Part shown: one piece after another, positions 33,723 to 42,618 of the stretch | Layout: each line of letters begins with the position of its first letter | Position numbering within the stretch: the first letter of the stretch is position 1 | From: Nonomuraea aridisoli | GTDB lineage: Bacteria; Actinomycetota; Actinomycetes; Streptosporangiales; Streptosporangiaceae | Assembly (NCBI RefSeq): GCF_003236395.1 | Contig: NZ_POUD01000004.1 | Span: forward strand, 1-64,000 | Reading direction: 5' to 3' | DNA: 64,000 nt | Position numbers and translations under genes: made by a program | Notes under the pieces: generated by a model | Told to the model about the DNA's origin: nothing | What the model saw: only the letters and a program-made list of their open reading frames with translations | The model's database searches: none

Positions 33723-33875
33723 ATGGCCATCGCCTTCATGCTGGTCATGAGCGTCATCATGGGCAGCGTTCTCACCGGTGGCGTGGCCGCCGTCGTGCTG
33801 AACGGCATCAAGGGCCGCCAGTGGCCGGTGCTGTTGCGGCGGCGGGTCGTCTACCGCGGCTTCGTCGTCCGCTGA
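33723..33875 (+). CDS. 50-residue single-helix membrane protein
   Basis: The frame starts at ATG 33723 with a textbook ribosome site (GGAGGG, six bases upstream) after an AT-rich leader. It encodes one membrane helix (IAFMLVMSVIMGSVLTGGVA) and a basic tail (GIKGRQWPVLLRRRVVYRGF). It ends 90 bases before the amino-acid symporter gene in the same direction. It could be a small accessory subunit of the symporter or an independent stress peptide. The family is not recognised. Confidence 0.55.
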   Translation: MAIAFMLVMSVIMGSVLTGGVAAVVLNGIKGRQWPVLLRRRVVYRGFVVR

Positions 33876-33965
33876 GCGGGTTCTTCGCCCGCAGGCGTTT
33901 TCCCTGGCAGCGGGCATGGAAGGCTCCGAGTGCCGACCATCGCCCGCGACCAAGGGGGAGTGCGC

Positions 33966-35330
33966 GTGCAGGAGATCCTGTCGACGATCTCGGGCTTCGT
34001 CTGGGGCCCGTTCCTGCTGATCCCGTTGCTCCTGCTGACGGGCCTCTACCTCACCGTCATGCTGCGCGGCCTGCAGTTCAGCAGGCTCCTGTACGCCCTG
34101 TGGCTCGCGCTCATCAAGCGCAAGGACCCCACCGGCGAAGGGGACATCACCCACTACCAGGCGCTGTCCACCGCCCTGGCGGCCACCGTGGGCGTCGGCA
34201 ACATCGCGGGCGTCGCCACGGCCATCCACTTCGGCGGGCCGGGCGCCGTCTTCTGGATGTGGGCCACCGGCCTCGTCGGCATGGCCACCAAGTACACCGA
34301 GGCGTTCCTCGGCGTGCGGTTCCGCCGTACCGACGCCAAGGGCGAGCAGAGCGGCGGCCCGATGTTCTACCTGACGTACGGGGTGGGCGGCAGGTTCGGC
34401 GCCGCCCTCGGGGTGTCGTTCGCCGTGTTCGGCGCGCTCGCGGCGTTCGGCATCGGCAACATGGTGCAGTCCAACAGCGTGGCCCACGCGATCAACGCGC
34501 AGTGGAACGTTCCCGCCTGGCTGACCGGCCTGGTCATCACGGTGCTGGCCGCCACCGTCATCCTGGGCGGCATCAAGAGCATCGGCGCGGTCACCAGCGC
34601 GTTCGTGCCCGTGATGATCCTCTTCTACGTCCTCGGCGCGTTGTGGGTCGTCATCGCCAACATCGAGAACCTGCCGGCCGCACTTGAGACGATCATCAGC
34701 GACGCCTTCACCGGTACCGCGGCCACCGGCGGATTCGCCGGCGCCGGCGTCCTGCTGGCGATCCGGTACGGCGTGTCGCGCGGCATCTTCTCCAACGAGT
34801 CCGGTCTCGGCACCGGCGGCATCGCGGCGGCGGCGGCCAAGACCACCGAGCCGGCGCGGCAGGCGCTCGTGTCGATGACCCAGACGTTCATCGACACGCT
34901 CGTCGTCGTCAGCATGACCGGCCTCGCGATCGTCGTCACCGGTGCGTGGCAGAGCGGCACGAACGGCGCCCCGCTCACCGCGCTGGCGTTCAGCCGCGGC
35001 CTGCCCGGCGAGTGGGGCGGCCTCGTCGTCACCCTCGGCCTGATCTTCTTCGCCTTCTCCACGCTGCTCGGCTGGGCCTACTACGGGGAGCGCTGCATGG
35101 ACCGCCTCTTCGGCCGCGGGTCGGTGACGCCGTACCGGCTGCTGTTCATCGTGCTCATCTTCGTCGGCACGGTGCTGGAGCTGGAGACCGTCTGGACGTT
35201 CTCCGACATCATGAACGGGCTCATGGCGCTGCCCAACCTCATCGGCCTCGTCATGTTGTCCGGTCTCGTCGTCCGGGAGACCCGCGCCTACTTCAACCGG
35301 CCCGACTGGCAGCGCGTCCCCGTGGCGTGA
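33966..35330 (+). CDS. Alanine/glycine:cation symporter (AGCS family)
   Basis: The protein has 454 residues and about 11 membrane helices. Sequence blocks of the AGCS/DAACS-like sodium:alanine symporters are visible: [90 protein letters not shown] and [16 protein letters not shown]. It imports alanine or glycine with Na+ or H+. GTG at 33966 is preferred over GTG 33930 because GGGGGAG lies five bases before it and the first helix follows directly. Confidence 0.9.
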   Translation: MQEILSTISGFVWGPFLLIPLLLLTGLYLTVMLRGLQFSRLLYALWLALIKRKDPTGEGDITHYQALSTALAATVGVGNIAGVATAIHFGGPGAVFWMWATGLVGMATKYTEAFLGVRFRRTDAKGEQSGGPMFYLTYGVGGRFGAALGVSFAVFGALAAFGIGNMVQSNSVAHAINAQWNVPAWLTGLVITVLAATVILGGIKSIGAVTSAFVPVMILFYVLGALWVVIANIENLPAALETIISDAFTGTAATGGFAGAGVLLAIRYGVSRGIFSNESGLGTGGIAAAAAKTTEPARQALVSMTQTFIDTLVVVSMTGLAIVVTGAWQSGTNGAPLTALAFSRGLPGEWGGLVVTLGLIFFAFSTLLGWAYYGERCMDRLFGRGSVTPYRLLFIVLIFVGTVLELETVWTFSDIMNGLMALPNLIGLVMLSGLVVRETRAYFNRPDWQRVPVA

Positions 35331-35347
35331 CGTCTACTGTGGACGGC

Positions 35348-35929
35348 ATGAACGATCACCGTGAGCTGCGGGCCGGTGACCGCGAACGCGAGAGGGTGGC
35401 CGAGATGCTCCGCGTCGCGGTCGCCGAGGGCCGCATCACGCTGGAGGAGCTGCACGAACGGCTGGATCGTGCCTACTCCGCCCGCACGCTGGGCGATCTG
35501 GACGACGTCGTCGCCGACCTGCCGGGCTCGGAGGAGCTGCCGGCGGCGGGCCCGCTCGTCACCCTGGCCGGAGCCGACGTGCTGGAGCTGCACACCCTCA
35601 GCGGCCGCGTCGAGCAGACCGGACAGTGGGTGGTCCCGGAGCGCATGAGCGCCAAGGCCGGACGCTGGGGCAAGGTGCGCATCGACTTCACCAGGGCACG
35701 GTGTCCGCACCGCGAGGTCGTGCTCGACGTCGAGATCACCTCCTGGTTCGGCGACATCGTCATCGTCGTGCCGCGCGGCTGGCGGGTCCGCGACGACGAG
35801 GTGGTCCGCCGCTGGATGGGCGCCGTCCACAACCTGGTGCCCGAACCGCTCGCCCCCGACGGCGTCACCGTACGCCTGACCGGCTACGTGCAGACCGGCG
35901 ACGTCTGGGTGAGATACCGCCGGGTGTGA
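35348..35929 (+). CDS. DUF1707 domain protein (SHOCT-like)
   Basis: The protein has 193 residues. The N-terminal DUF1707 motif reads LRAGDRERERVAEMLRVAVA, EGRITLEELHERLDRAYSAR and TLGDLDDVVADLP. The rest (80-193) is beta-rich with EVVLDVEITSWFGDIVIVVP, resembling the cell-wall-active antibiotic response (DUF2154/LiaF-like) sandwich. No membrane segment is seen. It lies 17 bases after the symporter stop and may be co-transcribed. Its function is unknown; an envelope-stress role is inferred from the LiaF-like half. Confidence 0.75.
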   Translation: MNDHRELRAGDRERERVAEMLRVAVAEGRITLEELHERLDRAYSARTLGDLDDVVADLPGSEELPAAGPLVTLAGADVLELHTLSGRVEQTGQWVVPERMSAKAGRWGKVRIDFTRARCPHREVVLDVEITSWFGDIVIVVPRGWRVRDDEVVRRWMGAVHNLVPEPLAPDGVTVRLTGYVQTGDVWVRYRRV

Positions 35930-35951
35930 CCCGCGCCCCGCGACCGCGCGT

Positions 35952-36272
35952 CTAGGGGAACTGCGTCCAGGCTTTGACCACGTGGCAGCCCTGGGAATCG
36001 CCGGAAACGGTGGAGGCCGGTCCTGGCCGGCCGGAGACCTTGGTCACCCACGGGCCGACGACCGTTCTCGTGTAGGGGTAGTGAGCCGAGTTGCAGGTGG
36101 CGGCCACGCGGTAGCTGCCGAAGCCGCTGTTGCACAGCGCCCCCGCCACGTTCGTCGACGTGTTCACGGAGGTGTAGCACCCCCATACTTCGGCGTGCGC
36201 CGGGGCGGCGACTCCGGCGAGGACCATCGCTCCGCCCGCCGCCGCTGCCAGGACCTGTGCGAACCTTCGCAT
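35952..36272 (-). CDS. Small secreted hypothetical protein with four cysteines
   Basis: The protein has 106 residues. The signal peptide is VLAAAAGGAMVLAGVAAPAH with likely cleavage at AHA-E. The mature part, about 80 residues, contains four Cys (in WGCYTS, GALCNSG, AATCNSA and SQGCHVV), enough for two disulfides. ATG 36272 is chosen for AAGGAG five bases upstream; a longer frame starts at 36353 without support. No family is recognised. Confidence 0.65.
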   Translation of the reverse strand: MRRFAQVLAAAAGGAMVLAGVAAPAHAEVWGCYTSVNTSTNVAGALCNSGFGSYRVAATCNSAHYPYTRTVVGPWVTKVSGRPGPASTVSGDSQGCHVVKAWTQFP

Positions 36273-36386
36273 GACGTCTCCTTCGCCCGCTTTGTTTACG
36301 GGCTTCATCGTCCTGTGGTCATGTGGGCTCGGGACAGGGCGCGAGGAGGACATCCGCCGGACATTTCGGCAACGTGGGCGCCGGTC

Positions 36387-38426
36387 TCAGCCTTGCCGAA
36401 GGGTGACGCCCGCGGGCAGGCCCGTGACGTGGGCGGTGCCGGAGGGGTCGACGGTCGCGTTCACGGAGGCGCCGGCGACGCGGAGGCCGCGTACCGACAG
36501 GGCGCCCAGGGGAGCGCCGGGCAGCGGGCGCAGGACCGCGCGGCCGGCCGGGACGTCCGGGTGGAGCCCGACGGCGGCGTGCACGATCGCGACGGCCGCC
36601 GCCGCCGACCACGCCTGCGGACGGCAAGCAGCGGGGTACGGCAGCGCGTGCCCCATGAGCGCGCGGTCGTCGCCCGCGTGCAGCTCGGGCAGCCGGTACG
36701 CGAAGCCCTCGGCGGCCGACAGCAACCCGTCCGCCAGGCGGGCGGCGAGGCCGCCGTGGCCGGAGCGGGCCAGCCCCGAGATGACGATGGCGGTGTCGTG
36801 CGCCCAGACAGAGCCGCAATGGTAGGAAAGCGGACTGAATCCGGCATCCCTCGTGGACATCGTCCGTAGGCCGAAACTTCCGGACATGGACGGATCTTCC
36901 AACGTCCGCGCGATCCGCAGCTCCTCGGCCGGCGTCAGGATGCCGGTGCCGAGCAGGTGGCCGATGTTGCTGGTCAGCGCGTCCACCGGGCGCTTGTCGC
37001 GGTCGAGGGCGAGCGCGGGATGGCCGGCGTCCAGCCAGAACCGCTCCCGGAACCGCTCCGCCAGCCGCCCCGCGTAGTCACGCCACCGGTCCGCGCCCGG
37101 CCTGCCGAACGCCTCCAGCAACGCCGCCCCCGCGACGGCCGCCTCGTACGCGTACCCCTGCACCTCGACCAGGGCGATGGGCGGCTCGGCGCGGCCGCCG
37201 TCGTGAAAGCGGACGGCGTCGCCGGAGTCCTTCCAGCCCTGGTTGGCCAGGCCGCTCCCGCTGGTGTCGATGTACTCGAGGAAGCCGTCGCCGTCGGCGT
37301 CCCCGTGGTCGGCCAGCCAGCCGAGCGCCGACTCCAGCGCGGGCAGCAGCGCGCCGACCTGCGACTCCGGCATCCCCCAGCGCCAGGCGTCGTGCAGCAG
37401 GGCGATCCAGAGCGGGGTGGCGTCGATGGTGCCGTAGTAGGTGGCCGGCAGGCGCAGGTCGTTGCCCTCGACGGCGAACTCGCCCCGGCGCAGCTCGTGC
37501 ATGATCTTGCCGGGGGCCTCGCCGGAGGTCGCGTCCACCTTCGCGCCCTGGTGGCGGGCCAGCACGCGCAGGGTGCTCGCGGCGAGCTCGGTGCCGAGGG
37601 GGAGCAGCATGCGGGCGGCCCAGATGCTGTCGCGGCCGAAGAGTGTCAGGAACCAGGGGACGCCCGCGCCGAGGAACGTGTCCTGCGGGGCCGCGCTCTC
37701 GGCCAGCCGCAGCGCCTCCAGGTCGTCGAGCGACTGGCGGGCCAGGCGTACCAGCCGGGCGTCGTCCGCCTCGATCTCCGGCCGGCTCCACTCCCGAGGG
37801 CCCGCCGGCGCCGTGACCACGGCCTTCGGGTCGGTGACGCGCACGCCCCACCGCAGCGTGACCCGCTCCCCGGGCGCCACCGTCACCTCCCACCGCAACC
37901 CTCCGTCGGCGTACGCGCCGCCCGAGACGGTCACGCGGGTGTCGCCGGAGCGCCAGGCGAGCCCGCCGCCGCTCTCACGAGCGAGCGGAACGGTCGCCCC
38001 ACCCGACTTCACCACCTCGATGGGGGCGAGGTCGCAGCTCAGCGCTACGGTGACCGTGCAGGAGAAGGGGTCCGCGGCCGTGGAGGCGAGCGTGATCTCC
38101 TCGTCCATGGCACCGGGGGTGACGCGGCGGACGCGGTCGACCCGGACGGTGGGGTCGGGCGTGCGGTCGCCGAGCCAGCGGGCCAGCGAGACGAAGCGGG
38201 ACGACCCCGGGCCGGACACGGCGTGGCCGATCGGCTCCGGCTCGCGGCCGTCGATGGCGAGCGTGGCCTGGGAGAGCACCCGCGCGTCCGCGTGGAAGAG
38301 CCCCTGCACTCCGGCCGGTCGGATCTGGCCGTCCGCGCCGCTGAGCGCGGTCGTCGGGGCCAGGACGGTACTGACGAGGTCGTGCAGCAGCGGTTGGAGA
38401 CGGCGATCACGCAGCTGGTCGGGCAC
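36387..38426 (-). CDS. Amylo-alpha-1,6-glucosidase-like glycogen debranching enzyme
   Basis: The protein has 679 residues and is cytoplasmic. An N-terminal GDE_N_bis-type beta domain (about 20-215, GLFHADARVLSQATLAIDGR) precedes an (alpha/alpha)6 barrel with VPWFLTLFGRDSIWAARMLL, KIMHELRRGEF, YYGTIDATPLWIALLHDAW, GLANQGWKDSGDAVRFHDG and LTSNIGHLLGTGIL. These match archaeal-type debranching and related alpha-glucosidases. It is divergent from the lacI-ABC operon and shares its operators, so it probably trims imported oligosaccharides. The start is GTG with AGAGG eight bases upstream. Confidence 0.85.
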   Translation of the reverse strand: MPDQLRDRRLQPLLHDLVSTVLAPTTALSGADGQIRPAGVQGLFHADARVLSQATLAIDGREPEPIGHAVSGPGSSRFVSLARWLGDRTPDPTVRVDRVRRVTPGAMDEEITLASTAADPFSCTVTVALSCDLAPIEVVKSGGATVPLARESGGGLAWRSGDTRVTVSGGAYADGGLRWEVTVAPGERVTLRWGVRVTDPKAVVTAPAGPREWSRPEIEADDARLVRLARQSLDDLEALRLAESAAPQDTFLGAGVPWFLTLFGRDSIWAARMLLPLGTELAASTLRVLARHQGAKVDATSGEAPGKIMHELRRGEFAVEGNDLRLPATYYGTIDATPLWIALLHDAWRWGMPESQVGALLPALESALGWLADHGDADGDGFLEYIDTSGSGLANQGWKDSGDAVRFHDGGRAEPPIALVEVQGYAYEAAVAGAALLEAFGRPGADRWRDYAGRLAERFRERFWLDAGHPALALDRDKRPVDALTSNIGHLLGTGILTPAEELRIARTLEDPSMSGSFGLRTMSTRDAGFSPLSYHCGSVWAHDTAIVISGLARSGHGGLAARLADGLLSAAEGFAYRLPELHAGDDRALMGHALPYPAACRPQAWSAAAAVAIVHAAVGLHPDVPAGRAVLRPLPGAPLGALSVRGLRVAGASVNATVDPSGTAHVTGLPAGVTLRQG

Positions 38427-38453
38427 AGTGAGAACCTCTTGACACTCCGTTTA

Positions 38454-38467
38454 CTTGAACGATCTAA
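38454..38467. promoter_or_regulatory. LacI operator A (imperfect)
   Basis: CTTGAACGATCTAA is an imperfect copy of the perfect palindrome 30 bp to the right, keeping TTGA-CGATC-AA. It is nearer the debranching-enzyme promoter. Confidence 0.6.
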
Positions 38468-38483
38468 TCATGGCATATAGAAA

Positions 38484-38497
38484 TTTGATCGATCAAA
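38484..38497. promoter_or_regulatory. LacI operator B (perfect palindrome)
   Basis: TTTGATCGATCAAA is a 14-bp perfect palindrome with the central CG typical of LacI-family operators. It lies 18 bases before the lacI ATG. With operator A centred three helical turns away, repression of both directions through one pair of sites is likely. Confidence 0.8.
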
Positions 38498-38515
38498 CGG
38501 TCAGAAGGGTGATAT

Positions 38516-39481
38516 ATGGCGGAAAAGGTGACGATCGCCGATGTGGCGCGCCACGCCAACGTGTCCCGCCAGACCGTGTCGAACGTGCTGAACTCCCCCG
38601 AAGTGGTCAAGGAGGAGACCCGGCAGCGGGTGCTCGCCGCCGTGGAGGCCCTCGGCTACCGGGTGAACGCCGCCGCCCGCCAGATGCGCACGGGCCGTTC
38701 CCGGCTGCTGGCCGTACGGATCGAGACGACCCAGGACGGCATCAACGTCTTCGACCGCTTCCTGCACGGTCTCACCGAGTCGGCGGAGCGGTCCGGCTAC
38801 CGCGTGCTGCTCTACACCGCCGCCGACGACCACGCCGAGATCGCCACGATCGAGCAGCTGCTGGGCGAGTTCGAGCCCGACGGGTTCGTGCTGACCAGCA
38901 CCCACCACGGCGACGCGCGCGCCACCTGGCTGGCCGGTCGCGGCCTGCCGTTCGTCAGCTTCGGCCGTCCGTGGGGCGCCTCGGAGGTCGCGCACCCGTG
39001 GGTGGACGTCGACGGCGCCGCCGGCACCGAGGCGGCCACCCGCCACCTGCTCGGCCTCGGGCACCGCCGGATCGGCTTCGTCGGCTGGGAGACGGGCTCC
39101 GGCGTCGGCGACGACCGCAGGTCGGGCTGGTCACGGACGCTGGCCGCCGCGGGCCTCGACGCCGACCTCGCCGCGGAGACGGACGGTTCGTCCGCCCACG
39201 GCCAGGCGGCCGCCCGCGAGCTGGTGGATCGCGGGGCGACCGCCCTGGTCTGCGTCAGCGACGCGGTGGCGCTCGGCGCGCTGCAGGTTACCCCCGACGT
39301 CGTCGGGTTCGACGACACCCCCGTGGCCGCCGCCATCGGGCTCACCAGCCTCAGCCAGCCCCTCGCCGAGGCCGCGGCCCGCTGCGTGGAGCTGCTCGCC
39401 GACCGGCTCGCGGGCAGGCCCACCGCCACCCACGCGCTGCTCACTCCCTCCTTGGTCATCAGAAAGGAACCCCGCTCATGA
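38516..39481 (+). CDS. LacI family transcriptional regulator
   Basis: The protein has 321 residues. The N-terminal helix-turn-helix and hinge are VTIADVARHANVSRQTVSNV and RVLAAVEALGYRVNAAARQM. The periplasmic-binding-like effector domain follows (RLLAVRIETTQDGINVFDRF, FVLTSTHHGDARATWLAGRG, ATRHLLGLGHRRIGFVG). It probably represses the debranching-enzyme gene and its own ABC operon until an alpha-glucoside binds. Its stop overlaps the next ATG (ATGA), so repressor and binding protein are translationally coupled. Confidence 0.9.
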   Translation: MAEKVTIADVARHANVSRQTVSNVLNSPEVVKEETRQRVLAAVEALGYRVNAAARQMRTGRSRLLAVRIETTQDGINVFDRFLHGLTESAERSGYRVLLYTAADDHAEIATIEQLLGEFEPDGFVLTSTHHGDARATWLAGRGLPFVSFGRPWGASEVAHPWVDVDGAAGTEAATRHLLGLGHRRIGFVGWETGSGVGDDRRSGWSRTLAAAGLDADLAAETDGSSAHGQAAARELVDRGATALVCVSDAVALGALQVTPDVVGFDDTPVAAAIGLTSLSQPLAEAAARCVELLADRLAGRPTATHALLTPSLVIRKEPRS

Positions 39482-40704
39482 AACGCCTCGCGATACCCGC
39501 GGCGGCAGCCCTGCTCCTGTCGGCCACGGCCTGCGGCAGCGGCTTCGAGGACCAGCAGGCCCAGCCGCAGCAGCAGACCGGCGGCCCGGCCGCGCTCCAG
39601 GTGCTCATCGCCTCCTCCGGCGCCGCCGAGACCGAGGCGGTCGAGCAGGCCGCCGACACCTGGGCGAAGGCCACCGGCAACACCGCGAAAGTCACCCCGG
39701 CCCAGGACATCAACCAGCAGCTCGGCCAGGCGTTCGCGGGCGGCACCCCGCCGGACGTCTTCTACGTCGACGCCTCGCGCTTCGCCGACTACGCCAGCGT
39801 GGGCGCCCTGGAGCCGTACGGCGACAAGATCTCCGACGGCCAGGACTTCTATCCGAGCCTGCGCCAGACGTTCACCTACGACGGGAAGTTCTACTGCGCG
39901 CCCAAGGACTTCTCCACGCTGGCCCTGGTCGTCAACGACGACCTGTGGAAGCGCAACGAGCTCACCGACGACGAGATCCCGACCACCTGGGACGAGCTCA
40001 CCGCCGTCACCAAGAAGATCAAGGGCGTGACACCGCTGGCGGTCACCGACGCCTGGGACCGGCTCGGCGTCTTCATGGTCCAGGCGGGCGGCTGGATCAC
40101 CAGCGAGGACGCCACCCAGGCGACCGGCGACAGCCCGCAGAACCTCCAGGCCCTGCAGTACGTCAAGGGCCTGCTCACCGGCAAGCAGGCCCAGTACGCC
40201 AGGGCGCTCGACGCCGGGTGGGCCGGCGAGGCGTTCGGCAAGGGCCAGGCCGCGATGACGATCGAGGGCAACTGGATCAAGGGCGCGATGAAGGCCGACT
40301 TCCCGGACGTGAAGTTCTCCGTCCACGAGCTGCCCGCCGGCCCCGCGGGCAAGGGCACGCTGTCCTTCACCAACTGCTGGGGCATCGCCGCCAAGTCCGC
40401 GAACAAGGCCGCCGCCATCAGCTTCGTCGAGGCGATGACCAAGACCGACCAGCAGATGGCCTTCGCCGAGGCGTTCGGCGTCATGCCGTCGCGCCAGTCG
40501 GCCAAGGACGCCTACCTCAAGGAGTTCCCCGCCGACGCCGCGTTCGTGGGCGGCGCCGAGTACGCGCGGGGCCCGGTGAACGCCCCCAAGATGGACAGCG
40601 TCCTGTCCGACTTCAACGCCGGGCTGCAGCAGCTGGCCACGCAGGACCCGAAGACGATCCTGGCCAGGCTGCAGAAGAACACCGAGAGCGCGCTCGGCGG
40701 CTGA
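39478..40704 (+). CDS. Sugar ABC transporter substrate-binding lipoprotein
   Basis: The protein has 408 residues. The lipobox LLSATAC gives Cys19 as the lipid anchor. The mature protein has family-1 extracellular solute-binding features: TPPDVFYVDASRFADYASVG, FYCAPKDFSTLALVVNDDLW, GKGQAAMTIEGNWIKGAM and TLSFTNCWGIAAKSANKAAA. It captures an oligosaccharide at the membrane. The ATG has AAAGGAA nearby. First transport gene of the operon; the two permeases follow. Confidence 0.9.
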   Translation: MKRLAIPAAAALLLSATACGSGFEDQQAQPQQQTGGPAALQVLIASSGAAETEAVEQAADTWAKATGNTAKVTPAQDINQQLGQAFAGGTPPDVFYVDASRFADYASVGALEPYGDKISDGQDFYPSLRQTFTYDGKFYCAPKDFSTLALVVNDDLWKRNELTDDEIPTTWDELTAVTKKIKGVTPLAVTDAWDRLGVFMVQAGGWITSEDATQATGDSPQNLQALQYVKGLLTGKQAQYARALDAGWAGEAFGKGQAAMTIEGNWIKGAMKADFPDVKFSVHELPAGPAGKGTLSFTNCWGIAAKSANKAAAISFVEAMTKTDQQMAFAEAFGVMPSRQSAKDAYLKEFPADAAFVGGAEYARGPVNAPKMDSVLSDFNAGLQQLATQDPKTILARLQKNTESALGG

Positions 40705-40708
40705 CGTC

Positions 40709-41692
40709 ATGCGCAGCCGTACCAGGGAGAACCTCGCGGGGTGGCTGTTCGTGGCGCCGGTGGTGGTGATCCTCGGGCTGTTCCTGCTACTGCCGATCCT
40801 GATGGCCCTCTGGGTGAGCCTGACGGCATGGAACGGGCAGGGCAGCCCCTTCACGGGCGGCGTGCCGTTCGTCGGCGTGGACAACTACGCGCGGTTGTTC
40901 ACCGAGGACGGCCTGGCCCGCCAGGACTTCATGACCAGCATCCGCAACAACCTCTACTACGTCGCCGCGGTCGTGCCGTTGCAGACCGCGCTGGCGCTCT
41001 TCCTCGCGCTGGTGGTGAACAGGCGCAAGGCGTTCTTCCGGACCGCGTTCTACTTCCCGTCGGTGACCAGCTCCGTCGCGATCAGCGTGGTGTTCCTGTT
41101 CATCTTCAGCAACTCGGGGGCGATCAACCAGCTGCTGGCGTTCGCCGGGGTGGACGGGCCGCAGTGGTTCTCCGACTCGCGCGGGGTGATCCAGCTGCTG
41201 ATCGGCGAGCCGCCGGCCGCGCTCACCGAGCACGGCATGCTGGGCCTGACCTGGTGGGACTGGCTGGCCGGGCCGAGCGTGGCGATGTGCGCGATCATCA
41301 CGCTCGTGGTGTGGACGACGTCGGGGACGTTCATGCTGATGTTCCTCGCGGCGTTGCAGAACATTCCGAAGGCGCTCGACGAGGCCGCCATGATCGACGG
41401 CGCCACCCGTCGCCAGCGCTTCTGGCGGGTGACGCTGCCGCAGCTCAAGCCGACGATGTTCCTGGTGCTGACGCTCGGACTGATCGGCAGCTGGCAGGTG
41501 TTCGACCAGATCTACGTGATGAGCCAGGGCAATCCCGCCAAGACCACGCTGACGCCGGCGTACCTGTCGTACCGGACGGCCTTCCGCGACTTCGACTACG
41601 GTGCGGGCACGGCGATCTCGTTCGTGCTCTTCCTGATCATCGTGCTGCTGACGCTGTTCCAGCGGTGGGCCATGAGGGAGCGGAAAGCATGA
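40709..41692 (+). CDS. Sugar ABC transporter permease (MalF type)
   Basis: The protein has 327 residues and six or more membrane helices. It begins NLAGWLFVAPVVVILGLFLL. The ATPase-contact EAA loop is EAAMIDGATRRQRFWRVTLP. Large first periplasmic loop. It starts four bases after the binding-protein stop and overlaps the next permease by four bases. No ATP-binding gene is present in the cluster. Actinomycetes commonly serve such importers with a shared MsiK-type ATPase encoded elsewhere. Confidence 0.9.
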   Translation: MRSRTRENLAGWLFVAPVVVILGLFLLLPILMALWVSLTAWNGQGSPFTGGVPFVGVDNYARLFTEDGLARQDFMTSIRNNLYYVAAVVPLQTALALFLALVVNRRKAFFRTAFYFPSVTSSVAISVVFLFIFSNSGAINQLLAFAGVDGPQWFSDSRGVIQLLIGEPPAALTEHGMLGLTWWDWLAGPSVAMCAIITLVVWTTSGTFMLMFLAALQNIPKALDEAAMIDGATRRQRFWRVTLPQLKPTMFLVLTLGLIGSWQVFDQIYVMSQGNPAKTTLTPAYLSYRTAFRDFDYGAGTAISFVLFLIIVLLTLFQRWAMRERKA

Positions 41693-42495
41693 GGCGGCTC
41701 GTACTGATCGTCTTCTCGGTCGTCTTCGTCTACCCGTTCGTCATCCAGATCGCGAACGCCTTCAAGACCGACCCGGACGCCGCCGCCAACCCGCTGTCGC
41801 CCATCCCGCACCCGGCGACGGTGGCGGCGTTCGAGCGGGTGTTCCTCGGCACGGACATGCCGCTCTGGCTGGGCAACTCGCTGCTGGTCACCGTGGTGGT
41901 CACGCTGGGGCGGGTGCTGCTGGACTCGATGGCCGGGTACGCGCTGGCCCGGCTGCGGTTCCGCGGGCGGCGCGGGTTGTTCGCGGCGGTGATCGCGGTG
42001 ATGGCGGTGCCGGGGGTAGTGCTGTTCATCCCGAAATTCCTGGTCCTGAACCAGCTGGGGATGTACAACTCCTATCTGGCGCTGATTCTCCCGCTGATCG
42101 CCGACGCCACCGGCGTCTTCGTGATGAAGCAGTTCTTCGAGTCGGTCCCGCGCAGCGTCGAGGAGGCGGCCCGCATCGACGGCGCCGGCACGTTCCGCGT
42201 CTTCTGGTCCGTGGTGCTGCCGATGTCGCGCCCGGCGCTGGTCACGCTGACGATCCTGTCGTTCCAGGGCTCGTGGAACGAGTTCCCGCACACCCTGGTC
42301 GCCGTTCAGGACCCCGCGCTGTTCACGCTTCCGCGCGGGCTGGCCGACCTGGTCAGCGGCTCGCTCGGCGGCGGCACCCAGTTTCCGCTCAAGCTCGCCG
42401 CCGCCCTGCTGGCGACCATCCCGGTCGCCGTCATCTTCGTCATCTTCCAGCGCCACTTCGTCCGCGACCTCAACGAGGGAGCGGAAAAGGGCTGA
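41689..42495 (+). CDS. Sugar ABC transporter permease (MalG type)
   Basis: The protein has 268 residues and six helices. The EAA loop is EAARIDGAGTFRVFWSVVLP, and FQGSWNEFPHTLVAVQD near the C-terminus is the usual MalG signature. It starts inside the end of the MalF-type gene (ATGA). It begins directly with the first helix (RRLVLIVFSVVFVYPFVIQI), shorter than many homologues but complete. Last gene of the operon, followed by a terminator. Confidence 0.9.
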   Translation: MRRLVLIVFSVVFVYPFVIQIANAFKTDPDAAANPLSPIPHPATVAAFERVFLGTDMPLWLGNSLLVTVVVTLGRVLLDSMAGYALARLRFRGRRGLFAAVIAVMAVPGVVLFIPKFLVLNQLGMYNSYLALILPLIADATGVFVMKQFFESVPRSVEEAARIDGAGTFRVFWSVVLPMSRPALVTLTILSFQGSWNEFPHTLVAVQDPALFTLPRGLADLVSGSLGGGTQFPLKLAAALLATIPVAVIFVIFQRHFVRDLNEGAEKG

Positions 42496-42497
42496 AC

Positions 42498-42523
42498 GGG
42501 CGGTCCCGCTCCTGGGACCGCCC
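42498..42523 (+). terminator. Terminator of the sugar uptake operon
   Basis: Arms GGGCGGTCCC and GGGACCGCCC with a 6-nt loop begin three bases after the MalG stop. Confidence 0.8.
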
Positions 42524-42618
42524 GGCGTGTGGACACCGTAGCCACGGATCCGTCCCCATCCACCTCGTCAGCCGCCACCGCCGCTCCGGCACCCGCACCG
42601 CCCTCTTCGGCCGGCCCG

